From Thereva unica (taxonomy: Eukaryota; Arthropoda; Insecta; Diptera; Therevidae), in assembly GCA_949987705.1 (NCBI GenBank), contig OX465281.1, forward strand, positions 86,828,543 through 86,892,542: a DNA stretch of 64,000 nucleotides. Reading direction: 5' to 3'. This document shows, piece after piece, positions 11,106-22,402 of the stretch. A model generated the notes under the pieces. The model had not been told where the DNA came from and ran no database searches. It was given only the letters and a program-made list of their open reading frames with translations. The stretch's first letter is position 1; the number at the start of each line of letters is the position of its first letter. The position numbers and the translations under genes are program-made.

Positions 11106-12335
11106 TTATGAAAAAAAAAGTGCTAACAAAAGTAACGGTGATGGGTTGCCTAATGAAATATGTTCAAGGCTATATTTAATTGATAATACAAAAATCAATT
11201 TTTTTGCCATACCTTCACCGATCGAGTAACCAAACAAATTTAACACTACACTAATCGAAAGTAAGAAACCTATAGATTGTGAAAACATAGGGTTGCCTAC
11301 CATTTTCCGTTCAAGGCTATAGGGTTGCCAGGTTTAAACAGGTGAGTAAAAAGGGGTACCTTCACTGACCGAGTAACCAAATAAATTTAACACTAATCGA
11401 AAGTAAGAAACCTATAGATTATGAAAACATAGGGTTGCCTACCTTTTTCCGTTCAAGGCTATAGGGTTGCCAGGTTTAAACAGGTGAGTAAAAAGATCGA
11501 GTAACCAAACAAATTTAACACTAGTCGAAAGTAAGAAACCTATAGATTATGAAAACAGGGTTGTAAGGCTTTGAAATTTATAAATTCAAGCATATGAAAA
11601 TGTACGATAAAGAGTCTATCCAGAGTCTGCGATAGAGGAGGAAGCAGATTAGCAACTGGGCTCTTGTGAACTTTGTGGATGAAGGGGAAAGTGGGGATGA
11701 TGGGAGGTACCACCCCACTTGACTCTTCATCCACAAAGTTCGTTAGCAACTTTCCTGGTAGCGAAGCGTGTTAACAGACCCAGTGTACGAAAGCACCACG
11801 ACATAATGGAACCTCACTTGATGCAGCCAATTTAAACATCAAGATTGCTACAACTTCAAAAGTAAAGGCCGTAGCATAAACGTTGTCAACATAATTCATA
11901 GGAAATACTTAAAGCTTTCTAATTTTGGAAAAAAGTATGGGTTAACTACCTATTTCTTGGAGAAAAATGATAGTTAAAGTGGAAATTTAAGTTAAAAAAA
12001 CAAAAACAAAATTTTGACTTTGAAGAATCATAACTGTGGAGGTTGGTAGGCTGGAATCGCCACTTTTACAATTTTAGATAGGTGGGAGTATTGTGCGTAT
12101 ACCGATACCATATTCATGAAAATATGTAATAGAGTAACAAAAATACAGGGTGATATATATGTAATACCCTAACAAAAAAAATTCAAACCGCTTTAGCGGT
12201 TAAACCGTTACGGTACCCTCAACTCATACTATTTTTTGTAAACTTAACAAATAATAAATACCCGCTGTATACATATTTCAAAGCCAACGGTTAATACGAA
12301 ATTCGGATACCGCAATCTAAGTTAGGAGCCAAATT

Positions 12336-12930
12336 ATGCCAAAGTCTACCCGCTTTCCATGCACTTACAGGTTGCGATTACACCGCAGCTTTCTATAACA
12401 AAGGTAAAATTAAACCTTTTAAAATTTTCTGTAACAATGAAACGTACCAAACAGTTTTTGCGTCCTTAACTGATGAAGTCGATAATTTGATCGAGGAAAA
12501 AATGGACATCGTGCAAGAATTTACTTCAACTATGTATATACGGAATTCAAAATTGCACCAGTGTAAATGAGACAAGATATCGCATTTTCTTGAAAAGTTT
12601 TGCGGCAAAAGAAGATAGCGAAAATTTAAAAAAAAAACTAAAAGCTTCGATTCGAACGCTATACCACCATGCTGGATGTCACTGAAGCAAAAAATCTTGC
12701 GTACAATTTATGTCAATTCCATGTGGCTCAATGCAACAGAGCCTGGTTGTGTAAAAGTACGGCCTGAAAATTGCCGTTGGGTTTTGGAAAATTATTTAAA
12801 ACCTATAGGATTTGTTGGGGACCAAACGCCTTCGAAAGTCGAAGATATAGTCGAAATGATTGACAAGGAAAATGATGACGAACCTTCCGAACTTGATAAT
12901 AGTTTTACACTAGAAGAATCAGATAATGAA
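12336..12930 (+). pseudogene. Decayed transposon-encoded ORF (LPAFHALTGCDYTAAF family)
   Basis: Three consecutive pieces in shifting frames, starting about 12,336, about 12,560 and 12,676, together give the pattern SLPAFHALTGCDYTAAFYNK, MDIVQEFTSTMY, SFDSNAIPP, then MSLKQKILRTIYVNSMWLNA, VRPENCRWVLENY and GDQTPSKVEDIVEMI with an acidic tail. The LP.(F/L)HA(L/F)TGCD block recurs in insect repeat-borne ORFs that I know as transposon-derived, but I cannot name the superfamily. At least one stop and one frameshift separate the parts. The gene lies between the inverted arms of the foldback element, suggesting it is the element's own gene. Confidence 0.5.
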
Positions 12931-12950
12931 TAAAATTGTTACTTTTTACT

Positions 12951-13036
12951 GCTTAAGGATTCGTAGGATTAATTAAGGTAAACAATTTTGAAATGTCCAA
13001 GTGTATTCCTTAATTAATCCTACGAATCCGTTAAGC
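12951..13036. repeat. 28-bp inverted repeat just after the ORF stop
   Basis: The arm at 12951-12978 (GCTTAAGGATTCGTAGGATT...) is repeated inverted at 13008-13036 with one mismatch and a spacer of about 29 bp. It starts about 20 bp after the stop codon of the transposon ORF. It could be a transcript-end hairpin or the scar of a tiny palindromic insertion. Confidence 0.75.
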
Positions 13037-13714
13037 TGTAAAAACGTAACAATATGTATAATTTATTAATGTATATAAATGTATTATATTTTTTTTTATT
13101 TTATGTATATTTTCTCAAACGAAATACCTCAATGATTTTGTATTGATATTGTTTATAAAGATATACGAACATTCACATTGCTAACAGTTGTTTTATTTTT
13201 CGACAATAGTGATTTAAAAATTCGGGAGAGAAGTTAATTGGCTCCAAAACAGAAGAAAGTCCCAGACATATTTTGGAGTATATTGTCAGTTGCTAGAAAG
13301 CAATGCTTATCGTTCACTAGATTTTAAACCCCACAGAGGATGCGTGCTCTCTTTTTTCGTTCCGGCCCCATTTGCTAATCTGCTTCCTCCTCTATCGCAC
13401 TGGATAGAATGGATAGACTCTTTATCGTACATTTTCATATGCTTGAATTTATAAATTTCAAAGCCTTACAACCCTGTTTTCCTAATCTATAGGTTTCTTA
13501 CTTTCGACTAGTGTTAAATTTGTTTGGTTACTCGATCTTTTTACTCACCTGTTTAAACCTGGTAACCCTATAGCCTTGAACGGAAAAAGATAGGCAACCC
13601 TATGTTTTCATAATCTATAGGTTTCTTACTTTCGATTAGTGTTAAATTTATTTGGTTACTCGATCAGTGAAGGTACCCCTTTTTACTCACCTGTTTAAAC
13701 CTGGTTACATTTTC

Positions 13715-14170
13715 CGACATTTAAAGCGCTATAACTCATGAAGTATTAGTCCTATCTAAAAATGATAAAAGAAAAAATTATAGATAATCGTGTGTTCTAT
13801 AAGTCTTAGGAAGGACTTTTTTACGGCGGGCTAACCGTTAACGAAATATAGTGCAAAGAAAGTAATGTATAAAGTTTGAAGCACTATAACTCCGAGCATA
13901 TTGACTTTACAAAAAAAAAATTCTGAACAAAAAAGTCAAATCATTTATTTATCTACAAAAAAGATTATATACATTTTTGTCGTAAAATGCATAGTTTCGG
14001 AGATATAGAATTAAACGCGTTTCCCTTCATTGTAAGTGAAGCATAAGGGTGGGGATGACGCCATTTTGAATTTAAGCTCATAAAAATATATGTATAAAAA
14101 CATTTGGTAAAAAAAATCGCGTGCGGTATTTTTCGCAAAAAAAAAGTACCTACTTACTGGACTATTTTTC
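13715..14170. mobile_element. Half-copy of the 0.9-2.2 kb foldback family
   Basis: Closely follows the right arm of the foldback element at 1,800-2,230. Shared runs include ATAGAATTAAACGCGTTTC, GGGGATGACGCCATTTTGAA and CGCGTGYGGTATTTTTCGC, ending in TTACTGGAC. It abuts the right arm of the 11-13.7 kb foldback. Only one arm is present. Confidence 0.75.
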
Positions 14171-14976
14171 AGTTTCATTATACACGGCTATTTTTTTTTT
14201 ACTTTGTCATGATAATGTGGGGTTTTTAAAGTGAAAAACGGCTGCGTTACTTATTGTTAGCGTAATGTATCGTATTGTGGTGCTGTGAAATTAGTGCGAG
14301 TTACGAGTTACGGCATCTTTAAGTAATTTCCATATTCATATTTAGATTTGTTACTGGAAAAAGACATTTTTAATTTCTATTTGAACCAATATACAATCAT
14401 TTGCTCATTTAGTATCATATGGATACATACAGAAAGATTATGGATACGATTGGTTACTTTTTCTGTGTTGTTATGGATACGACAAAGCGCTCAGCGAGTG
14501 GCAACACTGCTTTTAGCACGTCCAGTTTTTTTTCGTAACCGGGAATTTTTAGAAAATTCCATTTTTATCGCTTTCTTAAGAAAAAATTCAGTTCTACCAC
14601 AAATTTAACTATCTGTAATACAGATGTTCCGCTTCATAGTGCCCCAAAGCGAAAATTTGTTTAGACGGTTCGCTTTGAGTCCAGTCGCTTTTAAGACAGC
14701 TGGAACAAACGGAACAATGAGAACTAGGGCTGGAGAAAAAGAGCAATATTTCTTTTTAATAAGTGATACTCGAGAATTTGTATTGTATAAATAACTAAAT
14801 TTGAATTGTATAATTTTGAATTATAACTAAAAAAATGCTTACTACAATAGAAAAAATAAATATGTAGAGCATTTACATTTTTCGTAACAATAATATAGAG
14901 AAAATGAAGATGTCTTCATGACAGTTTTGTAGAGAATCGTATGCTCCACAAAAAAGTCCTTTTAATGAGTTCGTTA
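14171..14976. other. No gene recognised
   Basis: AT-rich DNA with one 86-codon open frame (14,348-14,608) that I do not recognise and that has no start context. A GC-richer patch at 14,636-14,730 contains AACAAACGGAACAA words that recur near 16,005-16,045. It may mark the flanks of the Harbinger element. Confidence 0.35.
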
Positions 14977-15706
14977 AAGGAGAATGACCACGACAATATG
15001 GACCACGGTACAGAGTTGCGTCAATTCCAAAGTTGTTTAAGGTGGTTTATAAATTAACCAAATAACCATCTACAATTGCCATTTTGGAATCAAAACCCGC
15101 ATTTCCAAGTTTTTTTAGAAAACGTAACTTAACCTCAAAATAGAAATATCCGTCGCGTCGTGTATAGAGGGAAGTTTATAGGTCGTAGTTTGGAGAGCAG
15201 ATTAATGAGCATATCTGATGGGATAGAGACTTAAATAAATCAGTACCTTGCCTTTATATTTCCTGTTAAAACAGTTACAAATACAAAAAAAGGAGAGCTG
15301 TAAAAAAACAGCATCGTCTCTGCTTATTAATAAATACGTGTAATATGTATGACTGTTCACATGCCTGGATTTAATCCTACCTTTTAACAAATAATTATTT
15401 AGGCCTAAAATCAGAGGAATATCCTCATCAATTTCAGTATTCACTTCCACTGAATATATTCCAGACAGAGTTGTCAATATATTTACTTATTTTGATTATG
15501 GCAACACTTTAACGTAAGAATAGCCGGCAGTAGGTAATTCATTTTATCAAAACAATTTCATAACTTATTACGTTTACAAAATAACCCCAATACAAAATTG
15601 GCATTCTAATTGCAGAATGACTTCAAAAGTTAAGAAAATAATTGTAATATAATTTTTATCTTGATGCATGAGAAAAACCAGTACCGTTGATGGTCATTCT
15701 CCTTTA
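14975..15706. mobile_element. MITE with 14-bp TIRs and TA target duplication
   Basis: The element 14977-15704 (728 bp) begins AAGGAGAATGACCA and ends with the inverted TGGTCATTCTCCTT. TA dinucleotides flank both sides (14975-14976, 15705-15706). No transposase is seen. A TA target suggests mobilisation by a Tc1/mariner-type enzyme. A 91-codon open frame on the minus strand (15,202-15,477) lies inside; I do not recognise it. Confidence 0.65.
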
Positions 15707-16333
15707 ATAGTTTCTACGCATTCAAAATTCATTTCTTAAAAATTAAACCCATTATTTTTACCAAAGGTGTGAAGAGACATCTTTAAAAATTTTGACTTTA
15801 TTATTTTATTTTCACTAGTATTTTCTAAGTTTAATCATTTCTCTAACAATTTCTTGAATTTCCTAATAATAATTGTAAAATTATTTTTTTAATTTACCAT
15901 TTTGCCCCAGTCCATTTAATAATTATTTCCACAGAAATTTATTTAGGTGTTACTTTTAATTTAAAAATTGCTTTTTTTTGGCCCACCCTAGGGTTTAAAA
16001 TGGAGCAAACGGAACAAGAACGAGAGCAAACGGAACGAGTATTTTGCTATTGTTATGTTTGCATTCGTCAGTTAAGGAAATATTTAAAAATTTTATAAGT
16101 TGATTTTCTGAACGTAATTGATTTTATAGTAGGTGTAAATTATTTGTGAAGTATTGAACTTTTTTATAAGGTGTGGTTTTGTTCTGCACAAAATTTATTA
16201 AAAATTGACTGCTATTTTTTTGTGACGTGTTTCTCTTTTTTATAAAGTGATTTCTTCCACGTAATAACATTCGGCAAAGAGCGAGTTATTTGAAAGTTTC
16301 TCTGTTTATCTTATTTAATTATGAATTTCGTAG
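15707..16333. other. AT-rich spacer before Harbinger gene
   Basis: No open frame of note. Repeated GAGCAAACGGAAC words occur near 16,005-16,045. The DNA just before 16,334 may hold the promoter of the transposase gene, but no clear TATA box can be singled out. Confidence 0.35.
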
Positions 16334-17584
16334 ATGAACATCGAATCTGAATTAATTGCAGCAGTGGGCGTTGTTTTGACTACATGGGCTGCGGCTGCCT
16401 CATTATTAGCTACTAAAAAGAAAAATAGCCGAGAATGGGTAAAATCGTGGAAGAAAAGGCGTGCAATTAATAGTTCATTTAAGTTACTAAAAGAAGAGCT
16501 TAGATTAGAAGATAAAGATGCTTACCGAGCTATTTGAGAATGAACGAGGATTGCTTTACTTTTATTTTTGATAAAGTTACACCATACTTAACACGACAAA
16601 ATACAACGATGAGAGACGCTGTACCAGTTGAGGAAAAGTTGGGGGCCGCTTTAAGATATCTGGCCACAGGTGAAAGGTACAGAAGTTTGGAATACAACAC
16701 CAGATTATCTTTATCTTTACTCTCCAATGAAATCCCTCTCATTTGTTCTTTGATTATGAGAAATTGCGGAGTGATTATTTAATGGTAGTTTTAGTTTATT
16801 TCGTAATTCATTTTAGTTAATAAATAATGACTATTTTTAGTTTCCCAAAAATCACCAGGATTGGAGAAAAATAAGTGAAACCTTTTGCTTACGTTGGCAA
16901 TTCCCACTGTGCATTGGTGCATTAGATGGGAAACACATAGCTTTCAGAGCATCGAAGAAGGATGGGGCCTTGTTTTATAATTATAAAGGCTTCAATAGCA
17001 TCGTTCTCTTGGCGCTATGTGATGCTGACTATAAATTTACATATATTAATGTCGGTTGCAATGGAAGAGCTCATGATGCAGGTGTGTTTAATGCGAGTGA
17101 TCTAAGGACTATTTTAGATAACGCGGCAATCCACTTGCCTGAAGATACGATCATAGGAGAAGATAGGTCACTACCGTATGTCATAGTTGCCGATGATGCC
17201 TTCGCTTTGGAAAAACACCTCATGAAGCCGTTTCCATTTAGCACAACAGTTGACAAGCAAATTATTTTTAATCAATGCCTCAGTCGTGCAAGGCAAACAA
17301 TTAAGCATGCCTTTGGTATGTTGTCAAATCGGATTCGAGTTCTACTTACACCAATTCATTTACGCCATGAAAAAGTAAAACAAATTGTGTAAGCTTCTTG
17401 CGTGCTCCACAATTTTTTAATAAGTTCCAATATGCCCTGTCCAACAACAAATACAACGCAAGAAGAAAGTGCTACTAATAATAATACTCAAAGAAGTAAT
17501 GCATTTCGAACCGGTATTGGATCATCAGTTAGAAATGAGTTCGCTGATTACTTTGCTAATGAAGGACAAGTGCAATGGCAATGA
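16334..17584 (+). pseudogene. PIF/Harbinger (HARBI1-like) transposase, broken
   Basis: The N-terminus MNIESELIAAVGVV... with KRRAINSSFKLLKEELRLED matches the HARBI1-like helical start. A 1-nt frameshift near 16,528 moves to the next frame (MNEDCFTFIFDKVTPYL..., LGAALRYLATGERYRSLEY). A second shift occurs near 16,710-16,730, and a 56-bp GT...AG intron (16785-16840) precedes the DDE nuclease. First Asp is in CIGALDGKHIAF, second in YVIVADDAFAL. The third acidic residue, Glu in the family's I-E-x-A-F-G motif, is Lys here (QTIKHAFGML). The last exon gives MLHNFLISSN. In live elements this nuclease cuts DNA at 3-bp TWA targets and needs a Myb-like partner; none is seen here. Inactive by frameshifts and by the missing Glu. 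Confidence 0.85.
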
Positions 17585-18392
17585 GGTAAAATTATTAACT
17601 TACATTATGTTAAAGACATCAAAATTTTTATTTCCAGATTTTCCTTACCAATTTGCGGAAAACAAACAACGTAAAAATAGGAATAATAATTACCTCTTTT
17701 TTTATTATATTTCATTTTCAATAAAGATATATTTAACATACATATCTTGAATATTTTTCTTGTTTAATTTTGTTAATCGAAATTTTCGTAAAATTCTCTT
17801 CCGCTTTGTTGACTTTAGGGTTATAAAAAATACTTTAATATCAAGTGAATACAAACCGGGGTGTGTAAGGGATAACGGAGCACCTGAAAAGTTGCAACCT
17901 TTAAATTATTTATTTTGAATCCACGTTGTAATGAATCTTGGACTTCCTTGTTCACTTACTTGTGAAATGAATGTTACCTGTGCTCTAACGGGATATCGAG
18001 AAGGTCTTTTTTGTATGATATGATAATAGTATAAAATACATACATAATATCAATAATATCTAGTAAGATCTTCTTCTTTGATCCGTTAGCTGGCGGTCCG
18101 AGCGGGACGTTCTCGCAACGGATACGCTGCTGTTGCTGCCACTTCAAAAAATGTGCTTTCTTGCCTAGTTCCTTCGATTTTGGTCAATTCGGCAAGTCGA
18201 CCACCCTCCTCCTTTCACACCCTGTACTTGGGACCAGACGACGGTGGAGTTAAGAAAGTATTAACAGGTTGAGTTTTATTATAACTTTTTATACGACTAA
18301 GGTCCGAAGTAGCGGAAATTAGCAATACAGATTTGGTGATGCTAATATAATTCTGCTCAGTCATAGCAGAATAGGGGGAATAACATGTAACA
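17585..18392. other. Non-coding DNA between Harbinger gene and BEL element
   Basis: Contains the poly(A) signal AATAAAG near 17,720 and otherwise AT-rich DNA. A more GC-rich block at 18,070-18,260 has no recognised gene. The last five bases before the LTR (TAAGA, 18,393-18,397) are the target duplication of the BEL element. Confidence 0.4.
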
Positions 18393-18397
18393 TAAGA

Positions 18398-18638
18398 TGT
18401 AGAAAAAATATAAGAATTTAATAACCGTAAATTAATATTGTAGTTGAGTAGACACACTTATTTCGATATAGCTCAAAATTTACATACAAACAATGAATGT
18501 TACAGTTGTACAAGGAACAAAGGAAAAGAATTTAGAGAAATAAAGTCAGTCTACGACTGAACTCAAATCGAACGGACGTGTTTTATTGTTTTCTTGTACT
18601 CAAGTGAAAATTAAATTACGGGTTGTCATTTTATCACA
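18398..18638 (+). repeat. BEL/Pao left LTR
   Basis: 241 bp, TG...CA ends. By eye it has no difference from the right LTR. It holds AATAAAG near 18,540, a plausible polyadenylation signal of the U3/R region, and ends just before the primer-binding site. Confidence 0.92.
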
Positions 18639-18656
18639 TGGTGCCGAAACCCGGGA
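18639..18656 (+). promoter_or_regulatory. tRNA primer-binding site
   Basis: TGGTGCCGAAACCCGGGA lies directly after the LTR's terminal CA. It is complementary to a tRNA 3' end (acceptor ending ...GGCACCA) and would prime minus-strand DNA synthesis. I cannot name the tRNA with certainty. Confidence 0.8.
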
Positions 18657-19400
18657 AAGTTTATCGCATCGCTTAACTTTTGGATCTCATATCGTAATCG
18701 CTTAATCGTTTAGGACTTCTAACCGTATCGTTTAATCGCCTGAGATTTATATTTTAGTTATTCGCATCTTATCAAGGCAAGCGGTAGTTTGCCGAGTTCG
18801 TAAGGGCAAACAGCTAATGCCTTATTTACGCCTAAACATAGAAAACAAAGGGTTTTTTTATAAAAATATGCGATTTATCACCTTTTTATAAGCAATATAA
18901 GTAATTTTTCATTTGTAACCGATAACCAAAATATAAATAATTTATTATTCCATGAGTTTTTTTTCCTATCATTCTTCGTTTTCTTTATTTTTACATTTTT
19001 TACATTTCGAATCGAACTTTTTTCTTCTCCTTCAGTCTAAAAAAGTGGGTACTCAAAATTATTCTGTCAGATGGCGCTCTAAGTTATTTCAATTGACCAA
19101 TAAATGAGATGGCGCTACTAGTTAGTCGAAAAGTGTTTACTCGAACTGTTGATGCCAGATGGCATTAGATGATTAACAAAATTATTCATTTAAAGTGGTT
19201 AGTCACAACTATGGTATCAGATTGCGTTAGGTACTATAAAAAACATGTAGTTCACAGTACAAATGTACAGTAAAATTTTGAAATACCGAATGCCGAGTTC
19301 GTAATCGTAATTTATTTCTAAAAATATGACATATTCCTTACAAGTTAGTCAAATCCAGCACTGTTGATGTCAAATAGCATTCCTTATCATTTCGATGATT
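18657..19400 (+). other. BEL leader, unique part
   Basis: Untranslated leader downstream of the primer site. It contains AATCGTTTA/AATCGCTTA-type repeated words at 18,660-18,750 and several AGATGGCGCT-like words at 19,070-19,220. No open frame of note is present. Confidence 0.45.
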
Positions 19401-20396
19401 AACAAAAAGTGTACGCATGGTACGCGTCTCAAGAGGGCGGATTACTATTTTCTTCACAACCCCCTCGACATGGGTATCAAATGAAAGGGTATGATAAGTA
19501 GAATACAATAAGCTATGTCTTTATATCCATGGCAGCCGTCTCAAGAGGGCGGACTACCGTTTCTTCACCACCACCTCGACATAGGTATCAATTGAAAGGG
19601 TATCATAAGTAGAATACCATAAGCGATATGATATACTTAATATCTGGTTAGATCCATGGCTGTCATCTCAAGAGGGCGGATTAACATTTTCTTCACAACC
19701 CCCTCGACATGGGTATCAAATGAAAGGGTATGATAAGTAGAATACAATAAGCTATGTCTTTATATCCATGGCGGCCGTCTCAAGAGGGCGGACTACCATT
19801 TCTTCACCACCACTTCGACATAGGTATCAATTGGAAGGGTATCATAAGTAGAATACCATAAGCGATATAATATACTCAATATCTGGTTAGATCCATGGCG
19901 GTCATCTCAAGATGGGGGATTACCATTTTCTTCACAACCCCTCGACATGGGTATCAAATGAAAGGGTATGATAAGTAGAATACAATAAGCAATATAGTAT
20001 ACTCAATAATTAGTTAGATCCACCGAGGCCACCTCAAGAGGACGCATTACCATTTTCTTCACAACGCCCTCGACATGGGTATCAAGTGAAAGGGTATGAT
20101 AAGTAGAATACAATAAGCTATGTCTTATATCCATGGCGGCCGTCTCAAGAGGGCGGACTACCGTTTCTTCACCACCACCTCGACATAGGTATCAATTGAA
20201 AGGGTACCATAAGTACAATACCACAAGCGATATAATATACTCAGTATCTGGTTAGATCCATGGCTGTCATCTCAAGAGGGCGGATTACCATTTTGCTCAC
20301 AACGCCCTCGACATGGGTATCAAATGAAAGGGTATGATAAGTAGAATAAGCAATATAGTATACTCAATAAGCAATATAGTATACTCAATAAATAGT

Positions 20397-21025
20397 TACA
20401 GTCCCTTGCCATATTATTAGACTCATGCTTAAAAATGAAGTTTTTCTGGCTTATAACACGACCGCACGCACCTTTACGTTTGGCTCTCAGATCTTCACCG
20501 AGGTCTATTTTTTGTTTTATTCGTTTGACAGAACTTTGAGAAACTCCAACAATCCGCGCTATTTGGTATTGCGACATGTTTCGTGCTTCCAGCATACCGG
20601 AAATTCGACCAACTGTTATTGGCGACAAATCAGACACTTTTCCCATTCTGAAATTGTTTTTTTAACATAATATGGCCTCAAAACGTGTAAATATATACTT
20701 TGACATGTTGTTTTGTCAACAATAAACTCACCTTATGAAATGGAAAAGAGTTTTACAAGAGAAAACGCTATTGAAACACGTTAAATTGTTGAATTGCACT
20801 ATCAAACTGAAACTCTGTTTTTTAGGTTACATGTCATTTTCGCGAAAATCGCTGTGAGTCATCGATTACCAACATGATCAGTGTTGCCAAAACGATAAAA
20901 GTGCCCGCGATATTCAAAAACCCAAGTTCTACCAACATATCTACAAAAAGTTCATATTAACAACAAGAAATATCAAGTAAAAGTAGATTTGCAGCATGAG
21001 TCTAATAATATGGCAAGGGACTGTA
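20397..21025 (-). mobile_element. Tc1/mariner deletion derivative in the satellite array
   Basis: The element 20399-21023 (625 bp) has perfect 31-bp terminal inverted repeats starting CAGTCCCTTGCCATATTATT. TA duplications lie at 20397-20398 and 21024-21025. Excision on paper restores the satellite word TAGTTAGATCCACCGAGG found in neighbouring monomers. It retains the transposase start but lacks the DDE core. Confidence 0.92.
20470..20646 (-). pseudogene. Tc1-type transposase, N-terminal DNA-binding remnant
   Basis: Starts MGKVSDLSPITVGRISGM, followed by QIARIVGVSQSSVKRIKQKI (helix-turn-helix of the paired-like domain) and RAKRKGACGR. This is the usual opening of Tc1-family transposases, which bind the inverted repeats through this domain. 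After about 60 residues homology stops. The catalytic DDE/D domain has been deleted. Confidence 0.8.
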
Positions 21026-22110
21026 GATCCACCGAGGCCATCTCAAGAGGGTGGATTACCATTTTCTTCACAACCCCCTCGACATGGGTATCAAATGAAA
21101 GGGTATGATAAGTAAGTAAAATACAATAAGCTATGTTTTTATATCCATGGTGGCCGTCTCAAGATGGCGGACTACCATTTCTTCACCACCACTTCGACAT
21201 GGGTATCAATTGAAAGGGTATCATAAATAGAATACCATAAGCGATATAATATACTCAATATCTGGTTAGATCCATGGCGGTCATCTCAAGAGGGCGGATT
21301 ACTATTTTGTTCACAACCCCTCGACATGGGTATCAAATGAAACGGTAGGATAAGTAGAATACAATAAGCAATATAGTATACTCAATAAATAGTTAGATCC
21401 ACCGAGGCCACCTCAAGAGGACGCATTACCATTTTCTTCACCACGCCCTCGACATGGGTATCAAGTGAAAGGGTATGATAAGTAGAATACAATAAGCTAT
21501 GTCTTATATCCATGGCGGCCGTCTCAAGAGGGTGGACTACCATTTCTTCACTACCACTTCGACATAGGTATCAATTGAAAGGGTACCATAATCAGAATAC
21601 CATAAGCGATATAATATACTCAATATCTGGTTAGATCCATGGCGGTCATTTCAAGAGGGCGGATTACCATTTTCTTCACAACCCCTTCGACATGGGTATC
21701 AAATAAATGGGAATGATAAGTAGAACATAATAAGCGATATAGTATACTCAATATACCGTTATATCCACGGCGGTCATTTCAAGAGGACTGATTACCATTT
21801 TCTTCACAACCCCCTCGGCATGGGTATCAAATGAAAGGGAATGATAAGTAGAACACACTAAGCGATTTAGTATACTCAAAATATATTTAGATCAACGGCG
21901 GTTATCTCAAGAGGGCGGATTACCATTTTCTTCACAACCCCCTCGACATGGGTATCAAATGAAAGGGAATGATAAGTAGAACACAATAAGGGATTTAGTA
22001 TACTCAAAAAATATTTAGATCCACGGCGGTTATCTCAAGAGGGCGGATTCCCATTTTCTTTACATAGCCCATCGACATGGGTATCAAATAAAAGGGTATC
22101 ATAGCTAGAA

Positions 22111-22402
22111 CACACTAGCATGAAATAATTAAACACGTGCATTTACGAACGAATTCAAAGGAACCCCCGAACAAGGTCATTAGATCAGCATGTTGAAACA
22201 AAAATCTTTTCCGAGAAACTCGAAAGGAGCTTATGTTTTTTTTTACAAAGGCAATAATATTAATTTGAATTCCTGCATTTTGCTATTTTGTTACTGCCTA
22301 CTTATAAAATAAATAAAAAAATATAATGAACAATTAAATACATAATATTTCTTTATACAGAAGATTATTTATTTTAGAATGTATTAAAACAAAAAAGATT
22401 GA
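22111..22402 (+). other. BEL leader between array and hairpin
   Basis: Contains one extra direct copy (22,118-22,165) of the TAGCATGAAATAATTAAACA... segment that forms the inner part of the hairpin arms at 22,403-22,945. Otherwise AT-rich and non-coding. Confidence 0.5.

Larger units (their letters stand above)
11074..13705. mobile_element. Foldback-type element with tandem-repeat inverted arms
   Basis: The left arm holds at least three tandem copies of a unit of about 135-145 bp (starts near 11,074, 11,212, 11,358, 11,494). The unit includes CGAGTAACCAAA, GAAACCTATAGATT, AGGGTTGCC and CAGGTGAGTAAAAAG. The right arm (about 13,390-13,705) carries the same units inverted, starting with the inverse of the 11,560-11,640 segment. 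The middle contains a decayed transposon gene. Arms built of short tandem repeats around a coding core recall Drosophila FB-NOF foldback elements, but I cannot show the same superfamily. The exact ends and target duplication are not resolved. Confidence 0.65.
19400..22110 (+). repeat. Dimeric satellite-like tandem array in BEL leader
   Basis: Monomers of about 110-125 bp alternate between two types. One has GGCGGATTACCATTTTCTTC with ACATGGGTATCAAATGAAAG. The other has GGCGGACTACCATTTCTTCACC with ACATAGGTATCAATTGAAAG. Together they form a higher-order unit of about 240 bp. About 20 monomers are present, split by a mariner derivative at 20,399-21,023. The later copies (21,700-22,110) lose the strict alternation. 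Monomers of the same family occur in opposite orientation at 58,690-59,880. Confidence 0.9.
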
